DNA of 64,000 nucleotides from Marivirga aurantiaca (GTDB lineage Bacteria; Bacteroidota; Bacteroidia; Cytophagales; Cyclobacteriaceae): assembly GCF_016679925.1 (NCBI RefSeq), contig NZ_JAEQBW010000002.1, positions 248,001-312,000 on the forward strand, given 5' to 3'. Below are positions 17,638-26,899 of this stretch, piece by piece (within the stretch, counting starts at the first letter, position 1; each line of letters begins with the position of its first letter). The translations under genes were made by a program, and so were the position numbers. The notes below the pieces were generated by a model. That model was not told the DNA's origin. It did no database searches and was given only the letters and a program-made list of their open reading frames with translations.

Positions 17638-17901
17638 ATGAAAATTAAATTATCAAGTAAGAGATTGCGTTCAGGGAAATGCCAGGTACGGTTCCAGGTA
17701 GCTGAGGAGGGTACAGGAGATAGCTGGTATGGTTATGCATTGGCCGAGCCAAAGGAAACATTAAAAGAAGTGGTGGGACGTATAGAAAACCGTTTTATGG
17801 AACGTAAGCAACGCTTAAGCCCGTATCAGAAAATGCTTTATAATATGGGTAGCTCCCGTACGCAGCAAGATAGATTGATGATTTTTAGAGATCGGAAATA
17901 G
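17638..17901 (+). CDS. Small basic protein of the mutagenesis cassette, unknown
   Basis: An 87-residue protein from ATG 17638 (MKIKLSSKRLRSGKCQVRFQ); a TTG at 17620 would add six residues. It is basic and soluble with no recognised domain. The C-terminal half (VVGRIENRFMERKQRLSPYQ) is probably helical. It is divergent from dinB, shares the box-containing spacer, and lies 78 bp before the XRE-S24 repressor on the same strand. Position implies a role in the damage response, for example as a polymerase partner or DNA-binding factor, but this is inference only. Confidence 0.65.
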   Translation: MKIKLSSKRLRSGKCQVRFQVAEEGTGDSWYGYALAEPKETLKEVVGRIENRFMERKQRLSPYQKMLYNMGSSRTQQDRLMIFRDRK

Positions 17902-17979
17902 CTGATTATGATAAAGAGATTATATATCTTAGCGAATAGATTCGGTTTAGGGAAATTTCGATGCTATAAATAAAAAGTA

Positions 17980-18747
17980 GTGAATTTAGTAAGCAGCAAT
18001 ATCAAACATTTACGAAAGCAAAAAAGTTGGACACAGCAGGATTTGGCCGACCGGCTGGAAATTAAGCGTTCACTTATAGGTTCCTATGAAGAGGGTAGGG
18101 CCGATCCACGTATCAGCACTTTGCTTAAAATAGCGGAGGTATTTAATCTGAGCATAGATGATTTATTATCGCAGGATTTAACACAACATATCAGGCCTCA
18201 AAAGCCTACAAAAATATTGGCTATTACTGTAGATAGCCAGGAGAATGAGAATATAGAATTAGTTCCTCAAAAAGCAGCTGCGGGATATACCAGTGGCTAT
18301 GCAGATCCGGAATATTTACAGGACTTACCTCGTTTTCAGCTGCCCAATTTGCCTAAAAACCGCACTTACCGGGCTTTTGAAATTTCCGGTGATTCTATGT
18401 TACCCATACAGCCGGGAACTATCATTATTGGTCAGTATTTGGAAAGTGCTGCTGATATTAAAAATGGTAATACTTATGTGATAGTGAGTGAGCAGGAAGG
18501 GGTAGTCTATAAAAGAGCTTTCAACTATATTTCTGAGAAGGGAATTCTTTATTTAGTGTCGGATAATACTTTATATGCGCCTTATGAGCTGGCAGCCTCA
18601 GGTATTCTGGAAATCTGGGAAGCTAAAGCATTTATTAGTACCCAATTCCCACAAGCAAATGCGGGTTCAGGTAATCCACTGAGCATGCAGGAACTCACAC
18701 AAATGGTAATGGATATTAAAGCAGAAGTAACTAAGCTGAAGAAGTAA
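17980..18747 (+). CDS. XRE-S24 self-cleaving repressor (LexA/CI-like)
   Basis: A 255-residue repressor starting at GTG 17980 (a stop lies in frame 9 bp upstream). An XRE helix-turn-helix occupies about residues 6-62 (TQQDLADRLEIKRSLIGSYE). The C-terminal S24 peptidase has a cleavage site at A101-G102 (QKAAAGY), nucleophile S139 in GDSM and general base K178 in VYKRAF. All catalytic parts are present, so RecA-stimulated self-cleavage is plausible. It stands in for LexA as regulator of the adjacent dinB and short dnaE. The ACTAA-N5-TTAGT boxes are the likely operators. Confidence 0.9.
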   Translation: MNLVSSNIKHLRKQKSWTQQDLADRLEIKRSLIGSYEEGRADPRISTLLKIAEVFNLSIDDLLSQDLTQHIRPQKPTKILAITVDSQENENIELVPQKAAAGYTSGYADPEYLQDLPRFQLPNLPKNRTYRAFEISGDSMLPIQPGTIIIGQYLESAADIKNGNTYVIVSEQEGVVYKRAFNYISEKGILYLVSDNTLYAPYELAASGILEIWEAKAFISTQFPQANAGSGNPLSMQELTQMVMDIKAEVTKLKK

Positions 18748-19087
18748 CACACCCATGTCAGACATGGATATCTCTAAATGGGAGATAGGATTGAAATAGC
18801 AAATATTGCAGTTTTAAATTAAGATGTCTGATGTTTTCAACATACCTCGATTGAAGGTGAAATAAAACCGGTCCGACCTGCGGTACTGACCTAATATCCT
18901 GCCGAGGTCAGACGATATTCAGACCGGATGGCTAGTAAGGCCAGTGATGGATCAAAGCACTCCCAAGTCTGCATCTCGTTTGTATTTGTAGCGAAAAGGT
19001 TGGCCAAGGAATTATGTTGGCTGAGTGCTACCCTGGGATGTCTGATGTTTTCAACGTACCGACATTGGATGAAAAATTATAAACAAA
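18748..19087. repeat. Intergenic repeat family, copy 1 locus
   Basis: No gene here. The core (18963-19068) shares GGTTGGCCAAGGAATTATG and GATGTCTGATGTTTTCAACG with loci at 61711-61826 and 62847-62962, but lacks about 10 bp in its left half. A second copy of the right end lies at about 18823-18857. The stretch 18896-18927 (CCTGCCGAGGTCAGACGATA and on) matches 61618-61649. ATGTCAGACAT sits at 18755-18765. The locus looks like a decayed composite of one element family. Confidence 0.7.
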
Positions 19088-19122
19088 AAAAGCCATTCCG
19101 AAATTTATTCGGAATGGCTTTT
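19088..19122. terminator. topA terminator
   Basis: Perfect 15-bp arms at 19088-19102 and 19108-19122 (AAAAGCCATTCCGAA and its complement), T-rich on both sides, 22 bp after the topA stop. Confidence 0.9.
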
Positions 19123-19143
19123 CTAATTGGGTATGGTTCTACT

Positions 19144-21576
19144 TTATTTCTTTTTAGCAGGTGCTTTTTTAGCTCCACCTTTTGCAGCTCCTTTGGCTTT
19201 AGCTTTAGTAGCGGTTTTAGTGGTATCAGCTTTAGCTTTTGCTCCTTTTGCAGCTCCGCCTCTTTTGCCTTTTTCAGGTGTTTTTTCAGCTAATTCCACG
19301 CATTCCGCATAGGTAAGGCTTTCGGGCTCTTTATCTTTCGGTATCTTTACATTCTTTTTACCGGCTTTAATATATGGCCCCCATCGACCATTGAGTATTT
19401 GCATTTCTGCATCTTCATCAAAACCTTTAATAAACTTTTCCCTGTCAGCTTTTCTTTTCTCTTCAATAATTTCTATTGCTCTTTCTGCATTGATTTCCAA
19501 AGGATCATCCTCCTTGGGGATGGAGTAAAACTTGCCTTCATGACGAATATAAGGCCCAAACCTACCGATGGCAGCGACCATCTTCTGATCTTCGTAATCA
19601 GCAATGTCTCTTGGTAGTTTGAATAATTCCAAGGCATCTTCCAGCGTAATACTTTCTATAAACTGTCCTTTTCTGAGACTGGCAAACTTAGGTTTTTCCC
19701 CCTCCTCATCTCCTTCTTCGGGAGTTTCACCTAATTGAACAAGTGGTCCGAATTTTCCTAACCTTACAATTACTTTTTTACCTGTTTTAGGATCAATTCC
19801 CAGCTCTCGTCCTGTATTAACATCTTTTCTTTCCAGACTTTCTGCCTCATCTACTTTAGCATGAAAGTCACCATAAAAATGCTCGATCATTTGATTCCAC
19901 TGCTTGAGTCCTTTAGCAATTTCATCAAATTCTTTTTCAACCTTGGCTGTGAAATTATAATCTGTCACATTCGGAAAATGCTCTACCAGAAAATCATTTA
20001 CCACCATTGCTAAATTGCTTGGATAGAGCTTATTCTTTTCAGTTCCGGTAATTTCTGTATTTTCAGAGCGTACTATTTTTTTACCTTCCAATATTAGCTC
20101 TACGTACTTTCTTTCCTTTCCTTCCCTGAACTCTTTGATTACATATCCACGTTTTTGAACGGTAGAAATAGTAGGGGCATAGGTGGACGGACGGCCAATA
20201 CCTAATTCCTCCAGTTTTTTCACCAAAGTAGCTTCATTATATCTTGCAGGAGGACGTGTAAAGCCTTCTCTGGAAGTCATTTTGTTTAGCTGTAAATCCT
20301 GTCCCAACTTCAATGGAGGAAGCATTCCTTTAGCTTCTGATTCCTGTTCATCATCTTCGTCTACCGATTCGATATAAACTTTAAGGAATCCTTCAAATTT
20401 AATTACTTCACCACTGGCACTTAAGGTTTCATTAGTGGTGGATATATCTATACTTACATTGGTTTTTTCAATCTGCGCATCAGCCATTTGAGAGGCAATG
20501 GCTCTTTTCCAGATCAGTTCGTACAAACGCTTTTCATTATAGTCAGAGCCTGCTTCTTTGCTACTGAAATTGGTGGGCCTTATGGCTTCGTGAGCCTCCT
20601 GTGCGCCTGCTGATTTGGTTTTAAATTTCCTTGTCTGCACAAATTCATTTCCATATTCGGAAGAGATTTCAGCTGTTGCGCTTTTTACGGCATCATCAGA
20701 TAGATTCAATGAATCTGTTCTCATATAAGAGATTTTACCTGCTTCATAAAGCCTCTGTGCCAATGACATGGTTTGTGATACTGAAAAACCTAATTTCCTG
20801 GAAGCCTCTTGTTGTAACGTTGAAGTGGTAAATGGGGGTGCAGGGGTTTTCTTAGCTGGTTTTTTCTCCAGTTTACCAATGCTGAAATCTGCATTGATAC
20901 ATTTTTCAAGGAATTCCCGGGCTTCTTTTTCAGTAGAAAACCTTCCCGGAAGCTCAGCTTTTAAAGTTTTCCCTCCTTCTACTTCAAAAACAGCCTGTAT
21001 TTTATAAAATGATTGTGCTTTAAATTTATCTATTTCCCTTTCTCTTTCAACTACTATCCGCACGGCAACTGATTGCACACGGCCAGCAGAAAGTCCGGTC
21101 TTAATTTTTTTCCATAAAATAGGAGAAAGCTCAAAACCTACCAACCTGTCCAAAATTCTCCTGGCTTGCTGTGCATTCACCAAATCATCATCAATTGTAC
21201 GAGGAGAGTTCAGCGCATTCTGAATAGCTGATTTTGTAATTTCCCTGAATACGATTCTTTTAATTCTCGTATCATCTAACTTTAAAGCTTCTTTCAAATG
21301 CCATGAAATAGCTTCTCCTTCGCGGTCATCATCAGTCGCGAGGTAGATCATTTCTGCCAATTTTGCTTCTTTGGTTAATAATTTGACCAACTCTTTTTTA
21401 TCTTTTGAAATTTCGTAGGTAGGAGTAAATCCGTTTTTAACATCAATTGCATTATTTCCTTTTTGCAAATCACGTACGTGACCGTAACTGGAAAGTACCT
21501 TATAATCCTTTCCAAGGTATCCTTCAATCGTTTTTGCTTTTGCGGGAGACTCTACAATGACTAGATTTTTCGACAT
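19144..21576 (-). CDS. topA: DNA topoisomerase I
   Basis: A type IA topoisomerase that relaxes negative supercoils. The Toprim domain begins LVIVESPAKAKTIEGYLG and continues to DDDREGEAISWH. The catalytic tyrosine is Y284 in ISYMRTDS. After the core come three C-terminal Toprim-associated repeats (GKFGPLVQLGE, GRFGPYIRHEG, GRWGPYIKAGK) in place of zinc fingers. A Lys/Ala-rich tail of about 45 residues follows and probably binds DNA. 810 residues is normal for Bacteroidota. It is a single-gene transcript with a strong terminator. Confidence 0.97.
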   Translation of the reverse strand: MSKNLVIVESPAKAKTIEGYLGKDYKVLSSYGHVRDLQKGNNAIDVKNGFTPTYEISKDKKELVKLLTKEAKLAEMIYLATDDDREGEAISWHLKEALKLDDTRIKRIVFREITKSAIQNALNSPRTIDDDLVNAQQARRILDRLVGFELSPILWKKIKTGLSAGRVQSVAVRIVVEREREIDKFKAQSFYKIQAVFEVEGGKTLKAELPGRFSTEKEAREFLEKCINADFSIGKLEKKPAKKTPAPPFTTSTLQQEASRKLGFSVSQTMSLAQRLYEAGKISYMRTDSLNLSDDAVKSATAEISSEYGNEFVQTRKFKTKSAGAQEAHEAIRPTNFSSKEAGSDYNEKRLYELIWKRAIASQMADAQIEKTNVSIDISTTNETLSASGEVIKFEGFLKVYIESVDEDDEQESEAKGMLPPLKLGQDLQLNKMTSREGFTRPPARYNEATLVKKLEELGIGRPSTYAPTISTVQKRGYVIKEFREGKERKYVELILEGKKIVRSENTEITGTEKNKLYPSNLAMVVNDFLVEHFPNVTDYNFTAKVEKEFDEIAKGLKQWNQMIEHFYGDFHAKVDEAESLERKDVNTGRELGIDPKTGKKVIVRLGKFGPLVQLGETPEEGDEEGEKPKFASLRKGQFIESITLEDALELFKLPRDIADYEDQKMVAAIGRFGPYIRHEGKFYSIPKEDDPLEINAERAIEIIEEKRKADREKFIKGFDEDAEMQILNGRWGPYIKAGKKNVKIPKDKEPESLTYAECVELAEKTPEKGKRGGAAKGAKAKADTTKTATKAKAKGAAKGGAKKAPAKKK

Positions 21577-21709
21577 AATTAATTGTTTTGATGCTAATGA
21601 GTTTCAAATATCTACAAAAAAAGTTAGAAAAAAAGAATTTAGGTTTTTCCTCTTTTTTTTAAATAGTTTCAGTATTAATCCTAATTTTACTTTAAACAGG
21701 TGAAAACAA

Positions 21710-22207
21710 ATGGTTAAAGAACTTTATCTTATCCGTCATGGCCAGGCTGAGGAACAATCGGCTAACACAAAAGATGTAGAACGTCAGCTAACCTCCAAGG
21801 GTTATCAAGATGCATCTAAAATTGGGTTATATCTAAAAAGAAACGAATTTATTCCTGATATTATTCTTCATAGTAGTGCCGTAAGAACTACCGAAACCGT
21901 TTGGAGGATTAATGAGCAGTTAGGTGTTGACCAGGATCATATTGAGTCTTTAGAGGATATTTATGAAGCATCTGTCCGGATTTTAATCCGTATAATAACA
22001 GAAATACCTGCTGAGTTACGTTCAGCTATTGTAGTAGGGCATAACCCTGCTATATCTTATTTATCAGAATACATTACTGGTGCTGAAATTGGCCATGTAG
22101 GCACTGGAGGCATTGTGCATATTCGCGTGCCTTTTACTTCCTGGTCAGAAATTTCAGAAAAAAATTGTGACTTTATTGAATATATAAGTCCGGAAGATAT
22201 TTATTGA
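21710..22207 (+). CDS. SixA-like histidine phosphatase
   Basis: A 165-residue protein of the phosphoglycerate mutase-like superfamily. The N-terminal LYLIRHGQAE holds the catalytic RHG, VLHSSAVRTTET-like sequence gives the second arginine region, and VVGHNP the second histidine. SixA enzymes remove phosphate from phosphohistidine on phosphorelay proteins; small family members also act on other substrates, so the specificity is unproven. It lies 10 bp upstream of the agmatinase-family gene and is likely co-transcribed with it. Confidence 0.85.
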   Translation: MVKELYLIRHGQAEEQSANTKDVERQLTSKGYQDASKIGLYLKRNEFIPDIILHSSAVRTTETVWRINEQLGVDQDHIESLEDIYEASVRILIRIITEIPAELRSAIVVGHNPAISYLSEYITGAEIGHVGTGGIVHIRVPFTSWSEISEKNCDFIEYISPEDIY

Positions 22208-22217
22208 TATTGAATTT

Positions 22218-23285
22218 ATGACAGATAGTAAAAAGAAGTTGATTGAAAATTATGATCCTAATGGGATGGGGAACAGTGGCGACATTTTCGGCTTGCCCTT
22301 CAATGAAAAAACAGCGGATTTGATTTTATTACCAGTACCATGGGAGGTTACCGTATCCTACGAGGCAGGTACAGCAGAAGGACCTCAACATATACTGGAT
22401 GCCTCTACCCAGGTGGATTTGTATCAAAGAGACATTATAGATGCCTGGAAGTTAGGAATTCATTTGCTTCCTATAGATAAGGGAATAGAAAGCAAAAGTG
22501 AAAAACATAGAAAATTGGCAGAGAGCTATATCGCTCATTTGGAAGCAGGAACTGAAGAGAATGATGAAGCCAGAGAATTGTTAAAGCTGATCAATACTGC
22601 TTGCGCTGAAATGGTTGATTGGGTAAAGGAGAAAACTTTAACACACTTAAATAACGATAAACTGGTTGGTATTGTAGGGGGGGATCATAGTACACCCTTA
22701 GGAGCTATACAAGCCATGTCTGAAAAATACGAATCTTTCGGTATTTTACAGATTGATGCCCATATGGATTTGAGAAAATCTTATGAGAATTTTGAATATT
22801 CTCACGCCTCCATTACCTATAATGCTTTGAAATTACCACAAGTGGAAAGCGTGGTGCAGGTGGGTATCCGTGATTTCTGTGAGGAAGAAGCTCAATATGT
22901 AAAAAAATCCAATGACAGGGTAGTAGTTTTTTATGATGATGACATTAAAAATGGTACTTTCGAAGGGGAATCCTGGACGATTATATGTGACCGGATTATC
23001 AAAGAATTACCTACCAATGTGTATGTGACTTTGGATATTGATGGCTTACGGCCTGAGCTTTGTCCTAATACTGGCACACCTGTTCCCGGTGGATTGAGCT
23101 TTTCCGAAACAGTTTATTTACTGACCAAGTTAGTGAAGAACGGGAAGAAGATTATCGGATTTGATTTAAACGAAGTGGCTCCTGGTGATAACGACTGGAA
23201 TGGCAATGTAGGCGCACGTTTATTATATCGTTTATGTAACCTCATGGGTGTATCCAGGGGCAAACTCAAATGGAGCGAGTACTAG
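22218..23285 (+). CDS. Agmatinase-family ureohydrolase
   Basis: A 355-residue manganese enzyme of the arginase/agmatinase/formimidoylglutamase family. Metal-binding motifs are GGDHST, DAHMDL, the SHAS substrate loop and DIDGLRP near the C-terminus. The NGMGNSGDIFGLPF start is typical of the Bacteroidota group usually called agmatinase, which makes putrescine from agmatine. The reaction is not proven by motif alone; guanidino acid or formimidoylglutamate hydrolysis remain possible. It follows a SixA-like gene by 10 bp and converges with the TPR-SpoIIE gene. Confidence 0.85.
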   Translation: MTDSKKKLIENYDPNGMGNSGDIFGLPFNEKTADLILLPVPWEVTVSYEAGTAEGPQHILDASTQVDLYQRDIIDAWKLGIHLLPIDKGIESKSEKHRKLAESYIAHLEAGTEENDEARELLKLINTACAEMVDWVKEKTLTHLNNDKLVGIVGGDHSTPLGAIQAMSEKYESFGILQIDAHMDLRKSYENFEYSHASITYNALKLPQVESVVQVGIRDFCEEEAQYVKKSNDRVVVFYDDDIKNGTFEGESWTIICDRIIKELPTNVYVTLDIDGLRPELCPNTGTPVPGGLSFSETVYLLTKLVKNGKKIIGFDLNEVAPGDNDWNGNVGARLLYRLCNLMGVSRGKLKWSEY

Positions 23286-23291
23286 AATTCT

Positions 23292-25274
23292 TTAATTCAA
23301 ACTAAAACCGATGACGAGCATGTCATCGGTTTGTTCCATTTCTCCCTGCCAGCGTTGCATTTCAAGTGCCAGGCTATCACCTTGCTGCTTCATAGTTCTT
23401 CCTGAAATGGTTTTTAACAGGTTTTTGAACCTATGAGTCATATATTTTTTCTCAATGGAATAACCAAATTGGTCTGCAAACCCATCTGAACTCAGATAAA
23501 ACCGGAGTTGCGGATGAAGCTTTATTTCATTATTTCTAAATTCTTTATGTGGAGTGTCATAATATTCTCCAATAGTATATTTGTCTCCCTTAATTTCCTC
23601 TAACTCTCCTTTTGAAACCATATACAATGGTCTTTTGGCTCCGGCATATGTAAGTGTGTGGTTATCATTGTCTATTTTGCAAATAGCCATATCCATGCTA
23701 TGGTTCTTGGTGGTTACTTCTTTTTGTTTTAAAGTTTCCATTACTTTAGAATCCATCAATCTTAAAATGGTAGCAGGATCGGTAGTGTCTTGTTCATTTA
23801 CAATTTGGTTTAAGATAGAATTGGCAATTACGGTCATAAAAGCACCAGCCACACCATGTCCTGTACAATCTACCAGTACTAAAATGTCTATATGTCCTTT
23901 TCTGGCATACCAGTAGAAATCACCACTTACGATGTCCTTTGGCTTGTAGAAAATGAATGATTGCGGAATATTGTTCTCAAAATTATTATGATTCATAATA
24001 CCTTCCTGAATACTTTTGGAATATTCAATAGAGTCAGTAATATTCCGGTTCCAGCTTTCAAGTTTTAATTTCTGAATTTCCAGGGTCTTTTTACTTTTTA
24101 AGATTTCCTTGTTTTGATATTCCAACAAGGATTTGGCTTTTTTACTTTCCTTGAATTTCAGAAAAATAACAATGGCTAATGACAAGAGTAAGATTGATAA
24201 TAATATAGAGCCAAGTGTATATAACTGACTGTTTTGATATTCCAACTCACTTATTTCTGCTTCTTTTTTTAATAGTGCAATTTCCTTTTCTTTTTGCTCC
24301 AATTCTACACTCTTTTCCAATTCAGCAATGGCCTTTCGCGTTTTTTCATTGAAAAGACTTTCCTTTATGGTATGGTATTGGTTCATATACAAATAGGAGT
24401 TGCGGAGATCGTCTAAGTGTAGATATATTTCAGCCAGGGTACTGTAAGCATCCATTAAGATGGGTTTGGAATCAACAGATTCAGCCAAATTCATAGCATT
24501 AATTCCTGCTTTAAGTGCGGCCGGGTAATTTCTTTTCGCATTCTGAAGTCGGGATATTCTGACCAGTGAGCCGGCAATTCCAAATTTATTATCGGCTTTA
24601 ACTTCATATTCCAATGATTTTTTAAAATAATTTAAGGCACTGTCATATTCTGCCCGATTGAAAAATATTTTACCAATATTACTGTAAGGGTCAAACAGGT
24701 CTTTTTTGTTGGGACTATTTTCGAATATATCAAGCACCTCTTTATAGTATTTAACAGCCTCAAGTTCCTGACCATTGTCCAAATAAACGTTTCCCAGATT
24801 ATTAAGAATTCTTGTTAATCGGGAGGTGTCATTTAATTCTTCAAATATTTTTTGTGCCTTTAGGTAGTAATCCAATGCATTCTCAAAATCTTCATTGATG
24901 GAATAAATATTCCCAATGTTACTAAGTGCTTTAGCCGATCCATCTTTATGATTGATTTCCTCATAAAGGGTCAGGGCTCTTTTGTAATACTGTAGAGAAG
25001 CATCATAATCACCCTTTTGCTTGTGGTATACTCCAAGGTTATTCAAAGCAGTTGCTTGTCCTTTTTTATAATTGAGTTCTTCGGCTAGTTGCAAAGCACT
25101 ACTTGCGAACATGAAAGCTTCAACGGGATTTTGGGACCTGCTGGATTTGAATAGGTTGTTTAAACGGTTAACCTCTGATGTGTCAGCAATTCCTGTTTTT
25201 TCCTGTGAGAAAGAAAAAAGGGAGAAAAGAATCAAGATAAACGTTGAAATAAATTGTTTTGACTGATCAGGCAT
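23292..25274 (-). CDS. TPR sensor protein with SpoIIE (PP2C) phosphatase domain
   Basis: A 660-residue envelope signalling protein. A short signal peptide leads into about six tetratricopeptide repeats (about 45-300; repeated YKKGQATALNNLG-type units), a coiled coil and one membrane span (about 345-367; LYTLGSILLSILLLSLAIVI). A second coiled coil leads to a SpoIIE phosphatase (about 440-658). Catalytic motifs VDCTGHGVAGAFM and SSDGFADQFG are intact. It probably senses something in the periplasm and dephosphorylates a cytoplasmic anti-anti-sigma-like protein. No partner gene is adjacent. A perfect hairpin lies in its last codons. Confidence 0.9.
   Translation of the reverse strand: MPDQSKQFISTFILILFSLFSFSQEKTGIADTSEVNRLNNLFKSSRSQNPVEAFMFASSALQLAEELNYKKGQATALNNLGVYHKQKGDYDASLQYYKRALTLYEEINHKDGSAKALSNIGNIYSINEDFENALDYYLKAQKIFEELNDTSRLTRILNNLGNVYLDNGQELEAVKYYKEVLDIFENSPNKKDLFDPYSNIGKIFFNRAEYDSALNYFKKSLEYEVKADNKFGIAGSLVRISRLQNAKRNYPAALKAGINAMNLAESVDSKPILMDAYSTLAEIYLHLDDLRNSYLYMNQYHTIKESLFNEKTRKAIAELEKSVELEQKEKEIALLKKEAEISELEYQNSQLYTLGSILLSILLLSLAIVIFLKFKESKKAKSLLEYQNKEILKSKKTLEIQKLKLESWNRNITDSIEYSKSIQEGIMNHNNFENNIPQSFIFYKPKDIVSGDFYWYARKGHIDILVLVDCTGHGVAGAFMTVIANSILNQIVNEQDTTDPATILRLMDSKVMETLKQKEVTTKNHSMDMAICKIDNDNHTLTYAGAKRPLYMVSKGELEEIKGDKYTIGEYYDTPHKEFRNNEIKLHPQLRFYLSSDGFADQFGYSIEKKYMTHRFKNLLKTISGRTMKQQGDSLALEMQRWQGEMEQTDDMLVIGFSLN
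23305..23332. terminator. Hairpin within the last codons of the TPR-SpoIIE gene
   Basis: Perfect 11-bp arms AAACCGATGAC (23305-23315) and GTCATCGGTTT (23322-23332) with a 6-base loop, between convergent genes. It may terminate both transcripts, although it codes for TDDMLVIGF. T-rich flanks are modest. Confidence 0.45.
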
Positions 25275-25528
25275 ATACAGAATATCTATATTGCTAAGAT
25301 GCTATATTTTTTGGAATAAGTCATTTAATCTTAATATTATCACTCTTACTTATTTCGAAAACAGACAGTATTAGGAACATACATGTATTTATTTGTTATT
25401 CATTTGGTTACTAAGCTCCATTAAATAATGGTATTTATTTCGATTATTATACAATACCTTACAACCTTTGATCGAATACTGGTGTCATTATTGGCAAGAA
25501 CAAAGCAGGCCAAATATATTTTACCGAT

Positions 25529-26083
25529 ATGAAAAAAAGTGTACAAGTACTTACCTTCAATTGTTTTCCAACCTTGTTAATTCTTATGGCTCTGACAGCC
25601 TGTGATACTTGGGAACCTGTACCAAGTTTTGATGTAGCACAAGTTGAGGGATTCAGGCCCATTTATGCTACTGAAAGTGAGATTGAAATAAAAAGCCTGA
25701 CCGCACAGGAGATAGAAAATCCAGGGAAAATATATGTTATCAATGAATATCTTTTAGTAGTGGACAGGCTCAAAGGGATTCATGTTTTTGATAATACCCA
25801 TTCTGAGAATCCTCAAAATATTGGTTTTATTCAAATAGCCGGAAGCAATGATATAGCTATTAGAAATAACATTCTTTATGTAGACCAAGCCAGGGATCTT
25901 TTGGCCATTGATATTAGCAATCCTGCAAACGTTCAATTAGCCTCCAGAGTAAAAAATGTTTTTCCATTTGCTTCGCAACATCCGCAGGAAGAAAATACCT
26001 ATTATGAATGTCCTGACTCGGCAAAAGGGGTTGTGATAGGTTGGGAAAGAGCAACTTTAAATTATCCGGAGTGCTATCATTAA
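25529..26083 (+). CDS. LVIVD-repeat lipoprotein
   Basis: A 184-residue secreted lipoprotein with lipobox ALTAC (C25). The body holds LVIVD-type beta repeats (INEYLLVVDRLKGIHVFDN and NNILYVDQARDLLAIDISNP), which build beta-propellers in larger relatives. This one is short and has too few blades for a closed propeller, so it may pair with the next protein. It is first of three same-strand genes that begin 37 bp apart or overlap. Function unknown; surface display is likely. Confidence 0.75.
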   Translation: MKKSVQVLTFNCFPTLLILMALTACDTWEPVPSFDVAQVEGFRPIYATESEIEIKSLTAQEIENPGKIYVINEYLLVVDRLKGIHVFDNTHSENPQNIGFIQIAGSNDIAIRNNILYVDQARDLLAIDISNPANVQLASRVKNVFPFASQHPQEENTYYECPDSAKGVVIGWERATLNYPECYH

Positions 26084-26119
26084 ACTAACAGCTGATAAAT
26101 GACTTTTAAAATAAACTCT

Positions 26120-26899
26120 ATGAAAAATATAAAAGGGCTGACTATACTATTGTTGGCTATGTTGGCTATTGCTTTTTTCTTTTCGGGATGCAACTCTGAT
26201 AGTGAAGGAATTGATACTTCGGGAGAGGGAAAAGGTGGGTCTATGGCCCGTTTCACTTTTCTTAAAGGATATTTATATATAGTGGAAGAAAGCTCCCTTA
26301 AAACTTTTGATATCAGCAACCCTGACAATCCAAACCTTATTGGTACTACAGAAATAAACGCAGGAGTGGAAACTATCTTTCCTTATGAAAATTATCTTTT
26401 CATTGGTACCAAATGGGGTATGTACATCTACTCTGTGGAAGACAATCCTATTCCGGTTTTTTTATCCAATTTTCAACATTCCTATTCATGCGATCCGGTG
26501 GTAGTTTCAGGGAATACAGCTTATGTAACTCTCAGAAATGGAACTACTTGTCAGTCGGGCCCAAATCGGATGGAGGTAGTGGATGTAACGGATTTAGGAA
26601 ATCCCACTCTGCTCAATACTGTCGATATGCTAAATCCTCATGGACTGGCTGTAAGTGATACTGTGCTTTTTGTTTGTGAGGGGGATTATGGTCTGAAAGT
26701 GTTTAATATCAAACAAAAAAGTGATCCTGTCCTTATTGCTCATCATGATAGTATCCCCAGTTATGATGTAATTGCCAACTATGGCAGAAAAGAACTGATA
26801 GTCACAGGAAAAGAAGGTGTTTTTCAATATGACTTTTCTAACCCATATGAATTGAAACAGCTAAGTAAAATTTTAAGCCTGCCGGGGAATGATGAATAA
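26120..26899 (+). CDS. LVIVD-repeat lipoprotein (second)
   Basis: 259 residues from MKNIKGLTILLLAM (26120); the frame opens at 26099 but the later start gives the better signal peptide, with lipobox FSGC (C24). Repeats follow the pattern LYIVEESSLKTFDISNPDNP and LFVCEGDYGLKVFNIKQKSDP, at least four of them, the LVIVD-repeat signature. A glycine-rich spacer (GEGKGGSM) separates the lipid anchor from the repeats. Its stop overlaps the next start by 11 bp. Probably a binding or scaffold protein at the outer surface; the ligand is unknown. Confidence 0.8.
   Translation: MKNIKGLTILLLAMLAIAFFFSGCNSDSEGIDTSGEGKGGSMARFTFLKGYLYIVEESSLKTFDISNPDNPNLIGTTEINAGVETIFPYENYLFIGTKWGMYIYSVEDNPIPVFLSNFQHSYSCDPVVVSGNTAYVTLRNGTTCQSGPNRMEVVDVTDLGNPTLLNTVDMLNPHGLAVSDTVLFVCEGDYGLKVFNIKQKSDPVLIAHHDSIPSYDVIANYGRKELIVTGKEGVFQYDFSNPYELKQLSKILSLPGNDE

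Noticed and set aside
18928-19293. 121-codon plus-strand frame rich in Ser and Phe
   Set aside because: It is mostly the antisense of the Lys/Ala-rich tail of topA and crosses a strong terminator.
25459-25662. 67-codon minus-strand frame
   Set aside because: Antisense of the signal-peptide region of the LVIVD lipoprotein gene.
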